Below, piece by piece: positions 1 through 6,995 of a stretch of DNA of 15,046 bases. Made by a program: the position numbers and the translations under genes. Positions within the stretch are counted from its first letter, which is position 1, and each line of letters begins with the position of its first letter. The DNA is from Chloroflexota bacterium. Lineage in GTDB: Bacteria > Chloroflexota > Chloroflexia > Thermomicrobiales > JADLAZ01. Location: assembly GCA_020849725.1 (NCBI GenBank), contig JADLAZ010000214.1, positions 1 to 15,046 of the forward strand, given 5' to 3'. The notes under the pieces are model-generated. The model saw only the letters and a list, made by a program, of their open reading frames with translations, was not told where the DNA came from and made no database searches.

Positions 1-617
1 ATCGCGGTCAGGAGCGTGGCCAGCCCGCGCCCGCGGAACGACGCTTCGGTCACCGCCGCGATCTCCCAGGCGTCATCGGACTTGCACTTCGTGCCGGCCC
101 ACGAGGCGATCGAGTCGCCACTCCAGACGACGAAGCATGGGCCATCGAACGCGCGCGTCAGCCACAGGTCGCGGTGGCGCTCGATGTCGAGCCGCTCGAC
201 GCGGATAGACGGGTCGACGCCACGCGGCCGGTAGGTCGCCGGATCGGCGACATAGATGGTGCATTCAGACCAATCACCGGCGACGCTGCCGGCGCAGGCT
301 CCGCGCACGGCCGCCAGCCAGCGCTGGTCCATGGCCTGCACCCCCGCCGGCAGGTTCGCCAGCGCCTCCCGCAGTGGGTCGCCCAGTTCCGGCAGGCACG
401 ACAGCACACATGCGTTCGACTCGGCCGGCGCCACGCCGTACACCGGCAGCACCCAGCCATGCCACTCCGGCGCGCGGCGCGCCTCGGTCGGGACGACCGT
501 CACGCCCGGCCGGCTCAGGAGGGATGGATGGCAGTCGAGCGCCCGCGCAAGGTGGGCGTGCAGGCGGGCGCGGGTAGCGGCCATGGCCGCGCGTTGCGAC
601 GGCAGATCGCGAACCAC
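1..617 (-). CDS. GNAT-family N-acetyltransferase, C-terminus cut by window edge
   Basis: Probable acetyl-CoA-dependent N-acetyltransferase; the substrate cannot be told. Reading leftward, 205 residues are visible before the window ends. Close to the cut end is the acetyl-CoA pyrophosphate-binding motif A, RGRGLATLL (residues 195-203), preceded by a strand-like EIAAVTEASF and by DSIASWAG, as in the GNAT core. The first ~120 residues are an Ala/Leu-rich N-terminal region typical of two-part GNAT proteins. I chose a GTG start at 617 because GGAGG lies 8 bases upstream (626-630); an in-frame ATG at 584 is the alternative. The gene starts 26 bases after the moeA stop, so it is probably co-transcribed with moeA. 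The family call is fairly firm from motif A and its context; the specific function is unknown. Confidence 0.72.
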   Translation of the reverse strand, partial: MVRDLPSQRAAMAATRARLHAHLARALDCHPSLLSRPGVTVVPTEARRAPEWHGWVLPVYGVAPAESNACVLSCLPELGDPLREALANLPAGVQAMDQRWLAAVRGACAGSVAGDWSECTIYVADPATYRPRGVDPSIRVERLDIERHRDLWLTRAFDGPCFVVWSGDSIASWAGTKCKSDDAWEIAAVTEASFRGRGLATLLTA

Positions 618-625
618 GACTTCTC

Positions 626-630
626 CCTCC
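626..630 (-). promoter_or_regulatory. Ribosome binding site of the GNAT gene
   Basis: GGAGG on the minus strand, 8 bases before a GTG codon at 617. It lies inside the 26-base gap after moeA and is the reason for preferring the GTG start over the downstream ATG at 584. Confidence 0.6.
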
Positions 631-643
631 CCCCTCCCGAGTC

Positions 644-1864
644 TTACGCCTGGTCCAGCAGAATCGCGTCTACCTGCTCACCAGCGCGATACGGCGCCGA
701 CCGCGGCGGCAGCACCAGCAAGGCGTTGGCGCCCACCAGCGACGCCAGGCGCGCCGAGTGCTGCGCCCCGGTGGTGCGCGCCTCAAGCCGGCCACTGATC
801 GGCGCGACCACGGCCCGCTGGAACTCGATCCGATCCTCGGCGCCGGCAATATCGTGGCTGAGTGCCACGGGCACGCGCAGCCGCTGCCAGCGCGTCACAC
901 CCTGCATCGTCAGCAGCGCCGGCCGCACCAGCAACTCGAACGCGACCAGCGACGACACGGGGTTGCCCGGCAATCCGAACAGCAGTCGATCGCCGGCCGT
1001 GGCGAAATGGAACGGCTTGCCTGGCTTCATGAACAACCGCCGCAGGTGAACCTCGCCCAGCGTCTCGATCAGCTCCTTCACCAGGTCGAGCTTACCCATC
1101 GACACGCCGCCGGAGGTGACCAGCACGTCGGCCGTGGCCAGCGCAGCCTCCATCGCCTGCCGCAGGTCGGCCGCCACATCGCGCACGCGCGCCAGCATCG
1201 TGACCTCGGCCCGCGCCCGCGCCACGGCCACCGCGAGCGAGAAGCGGTTGCTGTCGCGGATCTGTCCCGGCCCTGGCGGCACGCCTGGGTCGACCAGCTC
1301 ATCGCCGGTGGCCAGCACCGCCACGCGCGGCCGGCGCACGACCGCGACCTCGGTCCGGCCCAGGCCGGCCAGAAGGCCCACCTCGGCTGGCCCGAGCACC
1401 TGCCCGGCGGTCAGCACACGATCGCCGCGCCGGACATCGGCAGCCACCGAGCGGATGTTGGCGCCGGCGCGCACCGGCTGGCGCAGCCGCACGTGCCCAT
1501 CCTGCTCGTCGATCAGCTCGACCTGGATGACCGCGTCGGCGCCGGGCGGCAGTGGCGAGCCGGTGGTGATGCGCGCCGCCTGACCCGGCGCCACCGTCAG
1601 CCCGGCGACGTAGCCGGCCAGTTGCTCGCCGACCACGCGCCGCCGCGGCTCCTCATCGGCGCTCACGACGGCAAAGCCATCCATCGTCGCGGCCGCGAAC
1701 GGCGGCATGTCCTCGTCGGCCACCACATCCGCGGCCAGCACGCGCTCGGCGGCGGCCGCCAGCGCCACGCGCTCGGTCTCGAGGCGCGGCGTGCGCGCCA
1801 GAATCACCGCCAGCGCCTCGTCCGGCGGCACAAGCCGGTTCGCGTCGGGCCAGGAACTGGTCAT
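644..1864 (-). CDS. moeA: Molybdopterin molybdenumtransferase MoeA
   Basis: Inserts molybdate into adenylylated molybdopterin in the last step of molybdenum cofactor synthesis; cytoplasmic. The 406 residues match the usual MoeA/gephyrin-E length. MoeA N-terminal region: MDGFAV (61-66) and TTGSPLPPGADAVIQ (100-114). The MoCF-binding domain has ATGDEL (185-190), DSNRFS (204-209), TSGGVSMGKLD (250-260) and GLPGNPVS (297-304). A complete C-terminal domain IV follows (about 325-406). The ATG at 1864 has GAGGA 6 bases upstream. A perfect TATAAT and a heptamer repeat lie just ahead of it. The GNAT gene follows closely downstream. No other cofactor-synthesis gene or molybdoenzyme is visible, so the enzyme it serves must be elsewhere. 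Confident assignment. Confidence 0.95.
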   Translation of the reverse strand: MTSSWPDANRLVPPDEALAVILARTPRLETERVALAAAAERVLAADVVADEDMPPFAAATMDGFAVVSADEEPRRRVVGEQLAGYVAGLTVAPGQAARITTGSPLPPGADAVIQVELIDEQDGHVRLRQPVRAGANIRSVAADVRRGDRVLTAGQVLGPAEVGLLAGLGRTEVAVVRRPRVAVLATGDELVDPGVPPGPGQIRDSNRFSLAVAVARARAEVTMLARVRDVAADLRQAMEAALATADVLVTSGGVSMGKLDLVKELIETLGEVHLRRLFMKPGKPFHFATAGDRLLFGLPGNPVSSLVAFELLVRPALLTMQGVTRWQRLRVPVALSHDIAGAEDRIEFQRAVVAPISGRLEARTTGAQHSARLASLVGANALLVLPPRSAPYRAGEQVDAILLDQA

Positions 1865-1875
1865 CGCCTATCCTC

Positions 1876-1898
1876 GGGTGCTGGGTGCTGGGTGCTGG
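1876..1898. repeat. Heptamer tandem repeat (GGGTGCT x3 plus GG)
   Basis: Three perfect head-to-tail copies of GGGTGCT (1876-1882, 1883-1889, 1890-1896) followed by GG. On the moeA-sense strand the unit is AGCACCC. It sits between the predicted -10 box and the moeA ribosome binding site, so it would be transcribed into the leader. Repeats of this kind recur between genes in some filamentous and thermophilic bacteria, from my general knowledge; other copies in this genome cannot be checked here. Confidence 0.85.
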
Positions 1899-1908
1899 CT
1901 CTGATACG

Positions 1909-1914
1909 ATTATA
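1909..1914 (-). promoter_or_regulatory. Perfect -10 box TATAAT upstream of moeA
   Basis: TATAAT on the minus strand, about 45 bases before the moeA ATG, in a genome where AT-rich hexamers are rare. I see no good -35 box at 16-18 bases; that stretch is GC only. The promoter may need an activator or another sigma contact. It lies after the stop of the membrane protein gene (1953), giving moeA-GNAT its own start. Confidence 0.5.
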
Positions 1915-1952
1915 GTGCACCGGCGGCCGCCCGCGCGGGTGGTGACCAGGTG

Positions 1953-4271
1953 CTACGACCCCAGCCAGGGCGCGAGCAGGCGGCTGTTGACCATCACCCA
2001 CAGGCTGGTGTGGTAGAGCGAGACGCCCAGCAGCAGCAAGCCGCCGGCACGCCGATCCGGCCCGCGCGGCACCAGCGTGACGAATAGGAATGCCGCCAGC
2101 GCCATGACCGGCAGCGCGCCGATTGCCAGCAGGTCCCAGTCCTGGCGCGCGCCCAGGTCGGGGTTCCACAGCGCCGAAAAGGCGAGTGTTGTCGCCGCGG
2201 CCAGCAGCAGAAACGCGAAGCGTGGGTCGCGCCACAGCCCGCGCGGTCGTCGCGCCGCCAGCAGCGCCACCACCAGCGGCCAGCCCAGCGGCGCCACCAG
2301 CAGTTGCTGGTTGACAATGGCACGGACGTGGTCGAGCGACAGCAGCGGGTAGTACTCGCGCGGGCTACTGACCGTCACCAGCGGCTTGAAGGTGCGGCGG
2401 TCGCCACCGCCGAACTGGTTGCGCGCGATCTCCCAGCGCTCGGCGGTGTAGCCGTTGCCGACAAAAAGCGCCACCAGCAGCAGCGCCGGCACGACCAGGC
2501 CGGCCGTCGCCGCCAGTGCCAGCCGCAGCCCCGCGCCGAGGGTGAAGCCCCGCCGCCGCCAGCGGTCGAGCACGACCACGGCGAGCGCCGGCGCCGCCGC
2601 CAGCGCCAGCGGGTGCAGCAGTGCGCTGGCCGCCAGCGCCGTCGCCGGCCAGACCACGCCAACCCGACCGGCCAGGCACAGCAGGCCGAGAAACAGGTAG
2701 ACCGCCAGCCCGGCCGTCATCAGCGTGTAGCTCTCCAGATAGCCGAAGAACAACTGCACGAACCCGGCTGTGAGCACCAGGCTGGCTGCCAGCAGCCGGT
2801 CCACCTGCCGCCGCGCCAGCAGCGCCGTCAGCAACACGACCGTCGCCACGAACACCGCGCCGGCCAGGCAGCTCACGACAGCATAGAGGGTCGGCACGTC
2901 CCAGCCAGTGAGCGGGTGCAGCCCACGGTAGAGCTGGGCGTGCAGGAAGAAGTCGAGCGGCTCGCGCTCGCGCCAGATGGCGCCCTCCTCGGCGATCTTG
3001 CGCTGCAGCTCGGGTGCGTCACCGAAGACGTCGGTGCCGAGCCGCAGCAGCCAGAAGATCGGCAGCGCCATCAACCCGGCCATCCCGGCCACCAGATACG
3101 GGTTTGCCCGGCGCAGTGGCGCCGCCAGCGGTCGCAGGAGGCGATGCGCGGCCTGCCAGAGCGCCAGGTTCACCACCGGGACCGCTAGCAGCACCACCGG
3201 CGCCGCCAGCGCCACGACCAGCCAAGGCGGCAGTTGCCAGATGTAGCCGACGCCCCACCGATAGCTCTGCCAGACGGCTGTCTCTGGCGGGACCAGCCAG
3301 CTCGCCAGGTGCAGCGCCAGCACGCCCAGCGCCAGCCCGGTCACCGTCCAGCGGACGGCCCGCGCTCGGGCCAGCGACAACTCACCGCTCTCGACTGACT
3401 CCCACTCCGGCCAGGCCGGCAGGAGGCCGTGGCGCACTGCCCCGACCGCACCTCGGACGCTCGGCGCCGCACCGGCGATCGCCACCGGCGCCAGCGCCGC
3501 CAGCAGCGCCAGCCCGACCACCGCCAGCACGACCGCCGGCGCCTGCATCAGCCAGCCGGCCCGATCGGTTGCCGCTGCCGTCGCCAGCGCCAGCGCAGCC
3601 ACGATCGTCAGCGCCAGTGCCGGCCAGGACGGCACGCGCGCGTGCCGGGCCGCCCGCCAGGTCAGCATCGGCAGCAACGCGCTCAGGGCCAGCACCAGCA
3701 GCGGCGGCGCGACCGGTCGACGGCCGGCGCCAGGCGACAGCATCTCGATGCTGCTGATTGCCACGCCCAGCGTGCGCCGGTCCTGCGGGCCGGGCACGAA
3801 CGTGTCGCTGCGAAGCTCGAGGCGTGTCCCGGCCATCTGGAGGCCGCGCGGCAACGCCGCCTCGTAGATGGCCGGCTCCCGAGTCGTCGTCCAGGTGGCG
3901 ACGAGGTGACCGTCGAGCCAGGCCGTTAGCACCGGCGGGGCCGTTGTCGCTGGTCGCCAGCCGGTCGCCGCCACCCGCAGCAGCGCCGGTGTGCCGAGTG
4001 GTGGTACGGGCAGGCTCGCATCGCCGGTCGTCCAGCGAAACCCCCCGCGCTCGTTCTGCTCCGCGCCACCAAAGCCGGTCAGCGTCTGGCCGTCCGCCGC
4101 CGCCAGATCGAACTGGTACGTGGCCGGCGCCTGATAGACGAGCAGGCACAGCACCAGCCCGAGCAGTGCGGCCAGCGCCGCCTGCGGCTGCCGAAGGAGC
4201 GCGCGCCGTGGCGTGGCCGCGCGCCCGGCCGCTGGCACGGCCACACCGCTGGTGCGCGGCTCACGTGCCAT
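1953..4271 (-). CDS. Multi-pass membrane protein, GT-C glycosyltransferase-like, with N-terminal outer domain
   Basis: Probable polytopic inner-membrane protein of 772 residues from the ATG at 4271. Order: one TM helix (about 33-50), a ~130-residue polar, beta-rich segment likely outside the membrane (52-180), then roughly 14 hydrophobic helices. In the second half, after TM helices, are FGDAPELQ (416-423) in a predicted outer loop, GYLESYT (510-516), HPL (553-555) and NPDLGARQDWDL (703-714). The acidic residue early in an outer loop and the late DWDL resemble lipid-linked-sugar GT-C glycosyltransferases and related unassigned membrane families; this is a resemblance, not a match I can prove. 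The ATG overlaps the methyltransferase stop by 11 bases, suggesting coupling; a TTG at 4307 would add 12 residues. Substrate unknown. Confidence 0.7.
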   Translation of the reverse strand: MAREPRTSGVAVPAAGRAATPRRALLRQPQAALAALLGLVLCLLVYQAPATYQFDLAAADGQTLTGFGGAEQNERGGFRWTTGDASLPVPPLGTPALLRVAATGWRPATTAPPVLTAWLDGHLVATWTTTREPAIYEAALPRGLQMAGTRLELRSDTFVPGPQDRRTLGVAISSIEMLSPGAGRRPVAPPLLVLALSALLPMLTWRAARHARVPSWPALALTIVAALALATAAATDRAGWLMQAPAVVLAVVGLALLAALAPVAIAGAAPSVRGAVGAVRHGLLPAWPEWESVESGELSLARARAVRWTVTGLALGVLALHLASWLVPPETAVWQSYRWGVGYIWQLPPWLVVALAAPVVLLAVPVVNLALWQAAHRLLRPLAAPLRRANPYLVAGMAGLMALPIFWLLRLGTDVFGDAPELQRKIAEEGAIWREREPLDFFLHAQLYRGLHPLTGWDVPTLYAVVSCLAGAVFVATVVLLTALLARRQVDRLLAASLVLTAGFVQLFFGYLESYTLMTAGLAVYLFLGLLCLAGRVGVVWPATALAASALLHPLALAAAPALAVVVLDRWRRRGFTLGAGLRLALAATAGLVVPALLLVALFVGNGYTAERWEIARNQFGGGDRRTFKPLVTVSSPREYYPLLSLDHVRAIVNQQLLVAPLGWPLVVALLAARRPRGLWRDPRFAFLLLAAATTLAFSALWNPDLGARQDWDLLAIGALPVMALAAFLFVTLVPRGPDRRAGGLLLLGVSLYHTSLWVMVNSRLLAPWLGS

Positions 4272-4956
4272 CGCCGCACCAGGCCGCTGCCAGCAGGCCG
4301 TTGCCAATCAGCGGCGGATAGGGCAGCGCCAGCGAGCGCGGCAGCCGTCGCCCGCCGAAGCGCGCCATCGGTTTGAACCCACTGGCGACGCGCACGGGAC
4401 CGAAGCCGACGGTCGTCAGCACCCGACGCAGCGATGGCGGGTCGAACAGGTGCACGTGGGTCGGGTCGGCGTCGCCACTCCAGACGCGCCCTAGCAGCCG
4501 CAAGACCGGCCGGCGCGCATCCCACAGGTTCGGCGTCGTCAGCACGACCACGCCGCCCGGCCGGAGCAGCCGCCGGCACTCGACCAGCAGCGCCGCGACC
4601 GGCTCGATATGCTCGATCACCTCGCGCAGAATGATCAGGTCCAGGATGCCATCGCGGAACGGAAGGCCGGCGCTCAGGTCGGCGCAGACAAGCCGGTTGT
4701 TCGGCAGGAGTACCCGCGCCTGGCGCAACGCCGCTGGCGCGACGTCGACGCCGATGGCCTCGATACCCAGCGCCGCCAGGTAGCGCAGACCTGGCGCCGC
4801 CCCGCAGCCCAGATCGGCAATGCGCCATCCCGGCCCCGGCATGACGCGCGCGAAGCCGAGCAGCCGGTCGTACTCCCAGGCGATCTTGGCGTCTGACTTG
4901 GCGATCTGGTTGCGGAAGTAGGCCGGCGCGTAGCGCTCGGACACGGGGGCAGCCAT
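4261..4956 (-). CDS. Class I SAM-dependent methyltransferase
   Basis: Transfers a methyl group from S-adenosylmethionine; cytoplasmic, acceptor unknown. With an ATG at 4956 the protein has 231 residues. It contains motif I DLGCGAAPG, then GVDVAPAAL, DLSAGLPFRDGILDLI, REVIEHIEP and RRLLRPGGVVVLTTPN, in the order of the Methyltransf_11/UbiE-like fold. The C-terminal part (LFDPPSLRRVLTTVGF) fits the usual helix before the last strands. AGGAG lies 9 bases before this ATG and directly abuts another ATG at 4965, so 4956 is preferred. A TTG at 5043, overlapping the ABC-transporter stop, would give 260 residues. Sitting between an exporter and a membrane glycosyltransferase-like gene, it may modify a lipid or glycan, but that is inference. 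Confidence 0.88.
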   Translation of the reverse strand: MAAPVSERYAPAYFRNQIAKSDAKIAWEYDRLLGFARVMPGPGWRIADLGCGAAPGLRYLAALGIEAIGVDVAPAALRQARVLLPNNRLVCADLSAGLPFRDGILDLIILREVIEHIEPVAALLVECRRLLRPGGVVVLTTPNLWDARRPVLRLLGRVWSGDADPTHVHLFDPPSLRRVLTTVGFGPVRVASGFKPMARFGGRRLPRSLALPYPPLIGNGLLAAAWCGDGT

Positions 4957-4965
4957 CGGGCGCAT

Positions 4966-4970
4966 CTCCT
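4966..4970 (-). promoter_or_regulatory. Ribosome binding site deciding the methyltransferase start
   Basis: AGGAG on the minus strand. It is 9 bases from the ATG at 4956 but touches the ATG at 4965, which makes the downstream ATG the better start. Confidence 0.55.
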
Positions 4971-5039
4971 GCTGCGGCTCGTCTGGCGCTGATTGTATCG
5001 CCCGCAGCCGGCCCGGTCGAGCGCGGTCGGCGCCAGCCT

Positions 5040-6845
5040 TCAAGCGCCGGCCGCCGGCTCACCCAGCACCACGCCTGTCGCCAGCACCGATTCGTAGCGG
5101 GCGAAGATGCCGCGGTAGAGGGCGCTACGCGCCAGCAACTCCTCGTGGCGGCCCTGGTCGACGATGCGCCCGCGCCGCAGCAATAGGATGCGGTCGGCCC
5201 AGCGGATCTGCGACAACCGGTGGGTGATCAGCAGCGTCGTTCGGCCTTGCATGATGCGACGCATCGCCCGCTGGATCTCGTCCTCAGTCGCGCTGTCAAT
5301 CGCGCTGGTCGAGTCATCGAGGATCAGGATGCGCGGGTTGGTCAGGAAGGCGCGCGCGATCGCCAATCGCTGGCGCTGGCCGCCGGAGAGTGTGACACCG
5401 CGCTCACCGATGACGGTGTCATAGCCATCACTCAGCGCCATGATGAAGTCGTGTGCCTGCGCCTCGCGCGCCGCCTGCTCGATCTGGTCCCGACTCGCCT
5501 GTCCCGGTGCGCCGAAGGCGATGTTGTCGGCCACCGAGCGCGAGAACAGGAAGACATCCTGCTCGATGGCCGAGATCTGCGAGCGCAAGCTGTCCAGGCT
5601 CCAGTCACGCACATCGACGCCGTCGATCAGCACGCGACCGGCGGTGGTGTCGTAGGTCCGGTTCACCAGTTGCGTCAGCGTGCTCTTGCCGGAACCGGTC
5701 TGGCCAACGATCGCGATCGTCTCGCCCGGCGCGGCCCGAAAGCTCAGGCGATCCAGCACCGGCTCGCCACCGTAGCCGAAGCTGACCTCTTCGAACTCGA
5801 TCTCACCGATGATCGGCCGCGCCACACCGCCGGTGTTCTGGTCCAGCTCTGTTTCAGCATTCAGCAGGTCCAGGATGCGGGCCGCGCCGGCCAGCCCCAT
5901 CTGCAACACCGAGAACGAGAACACCGAGATGAAGGTCGGGAAGCGCAGCAGTGCCACTAACCCCATGTACGCCACCACGTCGCCGACTGACATCGCGCCG
6001 GCGCTGAACCGCCAGAGCGCTTGACCGAAGGCCAGCGCCGCGATCACCGCTAGCAGCAGCAGCGGCAGATAGCGCCCCTGGATCATGCCCTGCTCGACGA
6101 ACAGGTTCCGGTAGGCGCGGGCACGGCGATCAAACCGCGCCCGCTCGGCTGGCTCCTGGGCATAGGCCTTGACCACCTCGACACCGCTGACCGCCTCGGC
6201 CAGTTCCGCGTTCAACTCGCCGTTGGCCACGCGCAGGTTCGCCGACACCGGCGCCAACTCGCCCATGTAGCGACGCAACAGCACCACGAAGCCGATGACG
6301 AACAGCACTGGCGCCGGCAGCAGCACCGGAAAACGCCAGGCGATCGCCATCACCGCCACCGCCAGCGTGACGACCGACGGCAAGATCAGGCCAACGCCAG
6401 GATTGACCATGAGCTGCAACTGGCGCACGTCACTGGTGGCGCGGGCCATGATGTCGCCGACCTGCTGACGGCTGTGAAAGGTCTGGCTCTTGCCGAGCAG
6501 GCTGATCGCCAGCTCCTCACGCGCATCGCGCTCCAGACGCTGGGCGAGCGTCTCCAGCGACCAGGCGCCGATGATCTGCAGCAGCGCCCGTCCCAGCCCG
6601 ACCGCCAGCACGGCCAGGGCCAGCCAGAGCAGCGGCTCGGTCGTCGGCGTTCCGCCCAGCACCAGGTCGAACGCCCGCCCGGTGAGCAGCGGCGGCACCA
6701 CCAGCAGTGCGTTGTTCAGACCGGTGCCGGCCAGCGCCACCAGGGGCAAGAACGGATAGCGGCGTAAGTGCGACCAGAGCCAGCGTCCAGTTGAGACCCG
6801 ATCATACTGGTGAGCGTGCGCGACGGTGAACTCGCGATTTTCCAT
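5040..6845 (-). CDS. ABC exporter half-transporter (TM domain fused to ATPase)
   Basis: ATP-driven exporter of the MdlB/MsbA-like type, working as a dimer in the inner membrane. From the ATG at 6845 it has 601 residues, normal for a half-transporter. The TM domain (about 30-320) has six helices; the DIMARATSDV stretch (131-140) belongs to the coupling region. The ATPase domain has Walker A GQTGSGKST (381-389), Q-loop Q429, signature LSGGQ (486-490), Walker B ILILDD (506-511) and H-loop H542. The residue after the Walker B Asp is D511 instead of the usual catalytic Glu (LDDSTSAID). An ATG at 6854 is an equally possible start. It is transcribed away from fumC. Substrate unknown; no partner half-transporter is in the window. 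Confidence 0.9.
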   Translation of the reverse strand: MENREFTVAHAHQYDRVSTGRWLWSHLRRYPFLPLVALAGTGLNNALLVVPPLLTGRAFDLVLGGTPTTEPLLWLALAVLAVGLGRALLQIIGAWSLETLAQRLERDAREELAISLLGKSQTFHSRQQVGDIMARATSDVRQLQLMVNPGVGLILPSVVTLAVAVMAIAWRFPVLLPAPVLFVIGFVVLLRRYMGELAPVSANLRVANGELNAELAEAVSGVEVVKAYAQEPAERARFDRRARAYRNLFVEQGMIQGRYLPLLLLAVIAALAFGQALWRFSAGAMSVGDVVAYMGLVALLRFPTFISVFSFSVLQMGLAGAARILDLLNAETELDQNTGGVARPIIGEIEFEEVSFGYGGEPVLDRLSFRAAPGETIAIVGQTGSGKSTLTQLVNRTYDTTAGRVLIDGVDVRDWSLDSLRSQISAIEQDVFLFSRSVADNIAFGAPGQASRDQIEQAAREAQAHDFIMALSDGYDTVIGERGVTLSGGQRQRLAIARAFLTNPRILILDDSTSAIDSATEDEIQRAMRRIMQGRTTLLITHRLSQIRWADRILLLRRGRIVDQGRHEELLARSALYRGIFARYESVLATGVVLGEPAAGA

Positions 6846-6890
6846 AGCCCTCATCCGCCCGGCCGCACTCGCTGCCCAGCCGGCCGTGCC

Positions 6891-6896
6891 ATTGTA
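6891..6896 (-). promoter_or_regulatory. Candidate -10 box (TACAAT) for the ABC transporter
   Basis: TACAAT on the minus strand, about 45 bases before the ATG at 6845. The best upstream hexamer at 17 bases is TCAAGA, a poor -35. It shares the intergenic region with the predicted fumC promoter on the other strand. Confidence 0.35.
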
Positions 6897-6915
6897 CCGC
6901 GCTGTTGAGCTGGTC

Positions 6916-6944
6916 TTGACCCTCGCCGCCACGCGACCTACCAT
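6916..6944 (+). promoter_or_regulatory. Candidate sigma-70-type promoter of fumC
   Basis: TTGACC (6916-6921), a 17-base spacer and TACCAT (6939-6944), which match five and four of six consensus positions. Transcription would begin near 6951, inside the inverted repeat at 6942-6977. About 45 bases of leader would precede the fumC ATG. Confidence 0.45.
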
Positions 6945-6977
6945 CGACCTGGCTGGCGCGGGCCAGCCAGGTCGATG
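6942..6977. promoter_or_regulatory. Perfect 16-bp inverted repeat at the fumC promoter/leader
   Basis: Arms 6942-6957 (CATCGACCTGGCTGGC) and 6962-6977 are exact reverse complements, separated by GCGG. It overlaps the predicted -10 box and start point and ends three bases before the fumC ribosome binding site (AAAGGA, 6980-6985). It could be a dimeric-regulator operator, or an RNA hairpin in the leader affecting translation or stability. It has no run of T after it and lies between divergent genes, so a terminator is unlikely. Confidence 0.7.
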
Positions 6978-6995
6978 CCAAAGGAACGAATCAGC

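Noticed and set aside
174..1915. Long rightward open frames across the GNAT and moeA genes
   Set aside because: They are antisense to clear leftward genes, have Arg/His/Pro-rich composition typical of shadow frames in GC-rich DNA, and show no domain.
2480..3640. Many GCCAGCG-like repeats in the membrane protein gene as a dispersed repeat
   Set aside because: They are explained by runs of Ala and Leu codons in TM helices with strong GC preference.
2304..3757. Rightward frames of 250-290 codons opposite the membrane protein
   Set aside because: They are rich in Gln, Arg and His or in Pro and Ala because of repeated Ala/Leu codons on the other strand; no ribosome binding site or motif.
6975..6995. 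An upstream ATG start for fumC
   Set aside because: It lies in the arm of the hairpin without a proper ribosome binding site, while the ATG at 6996 has AAAGGA and gives the normal 467-residue length.
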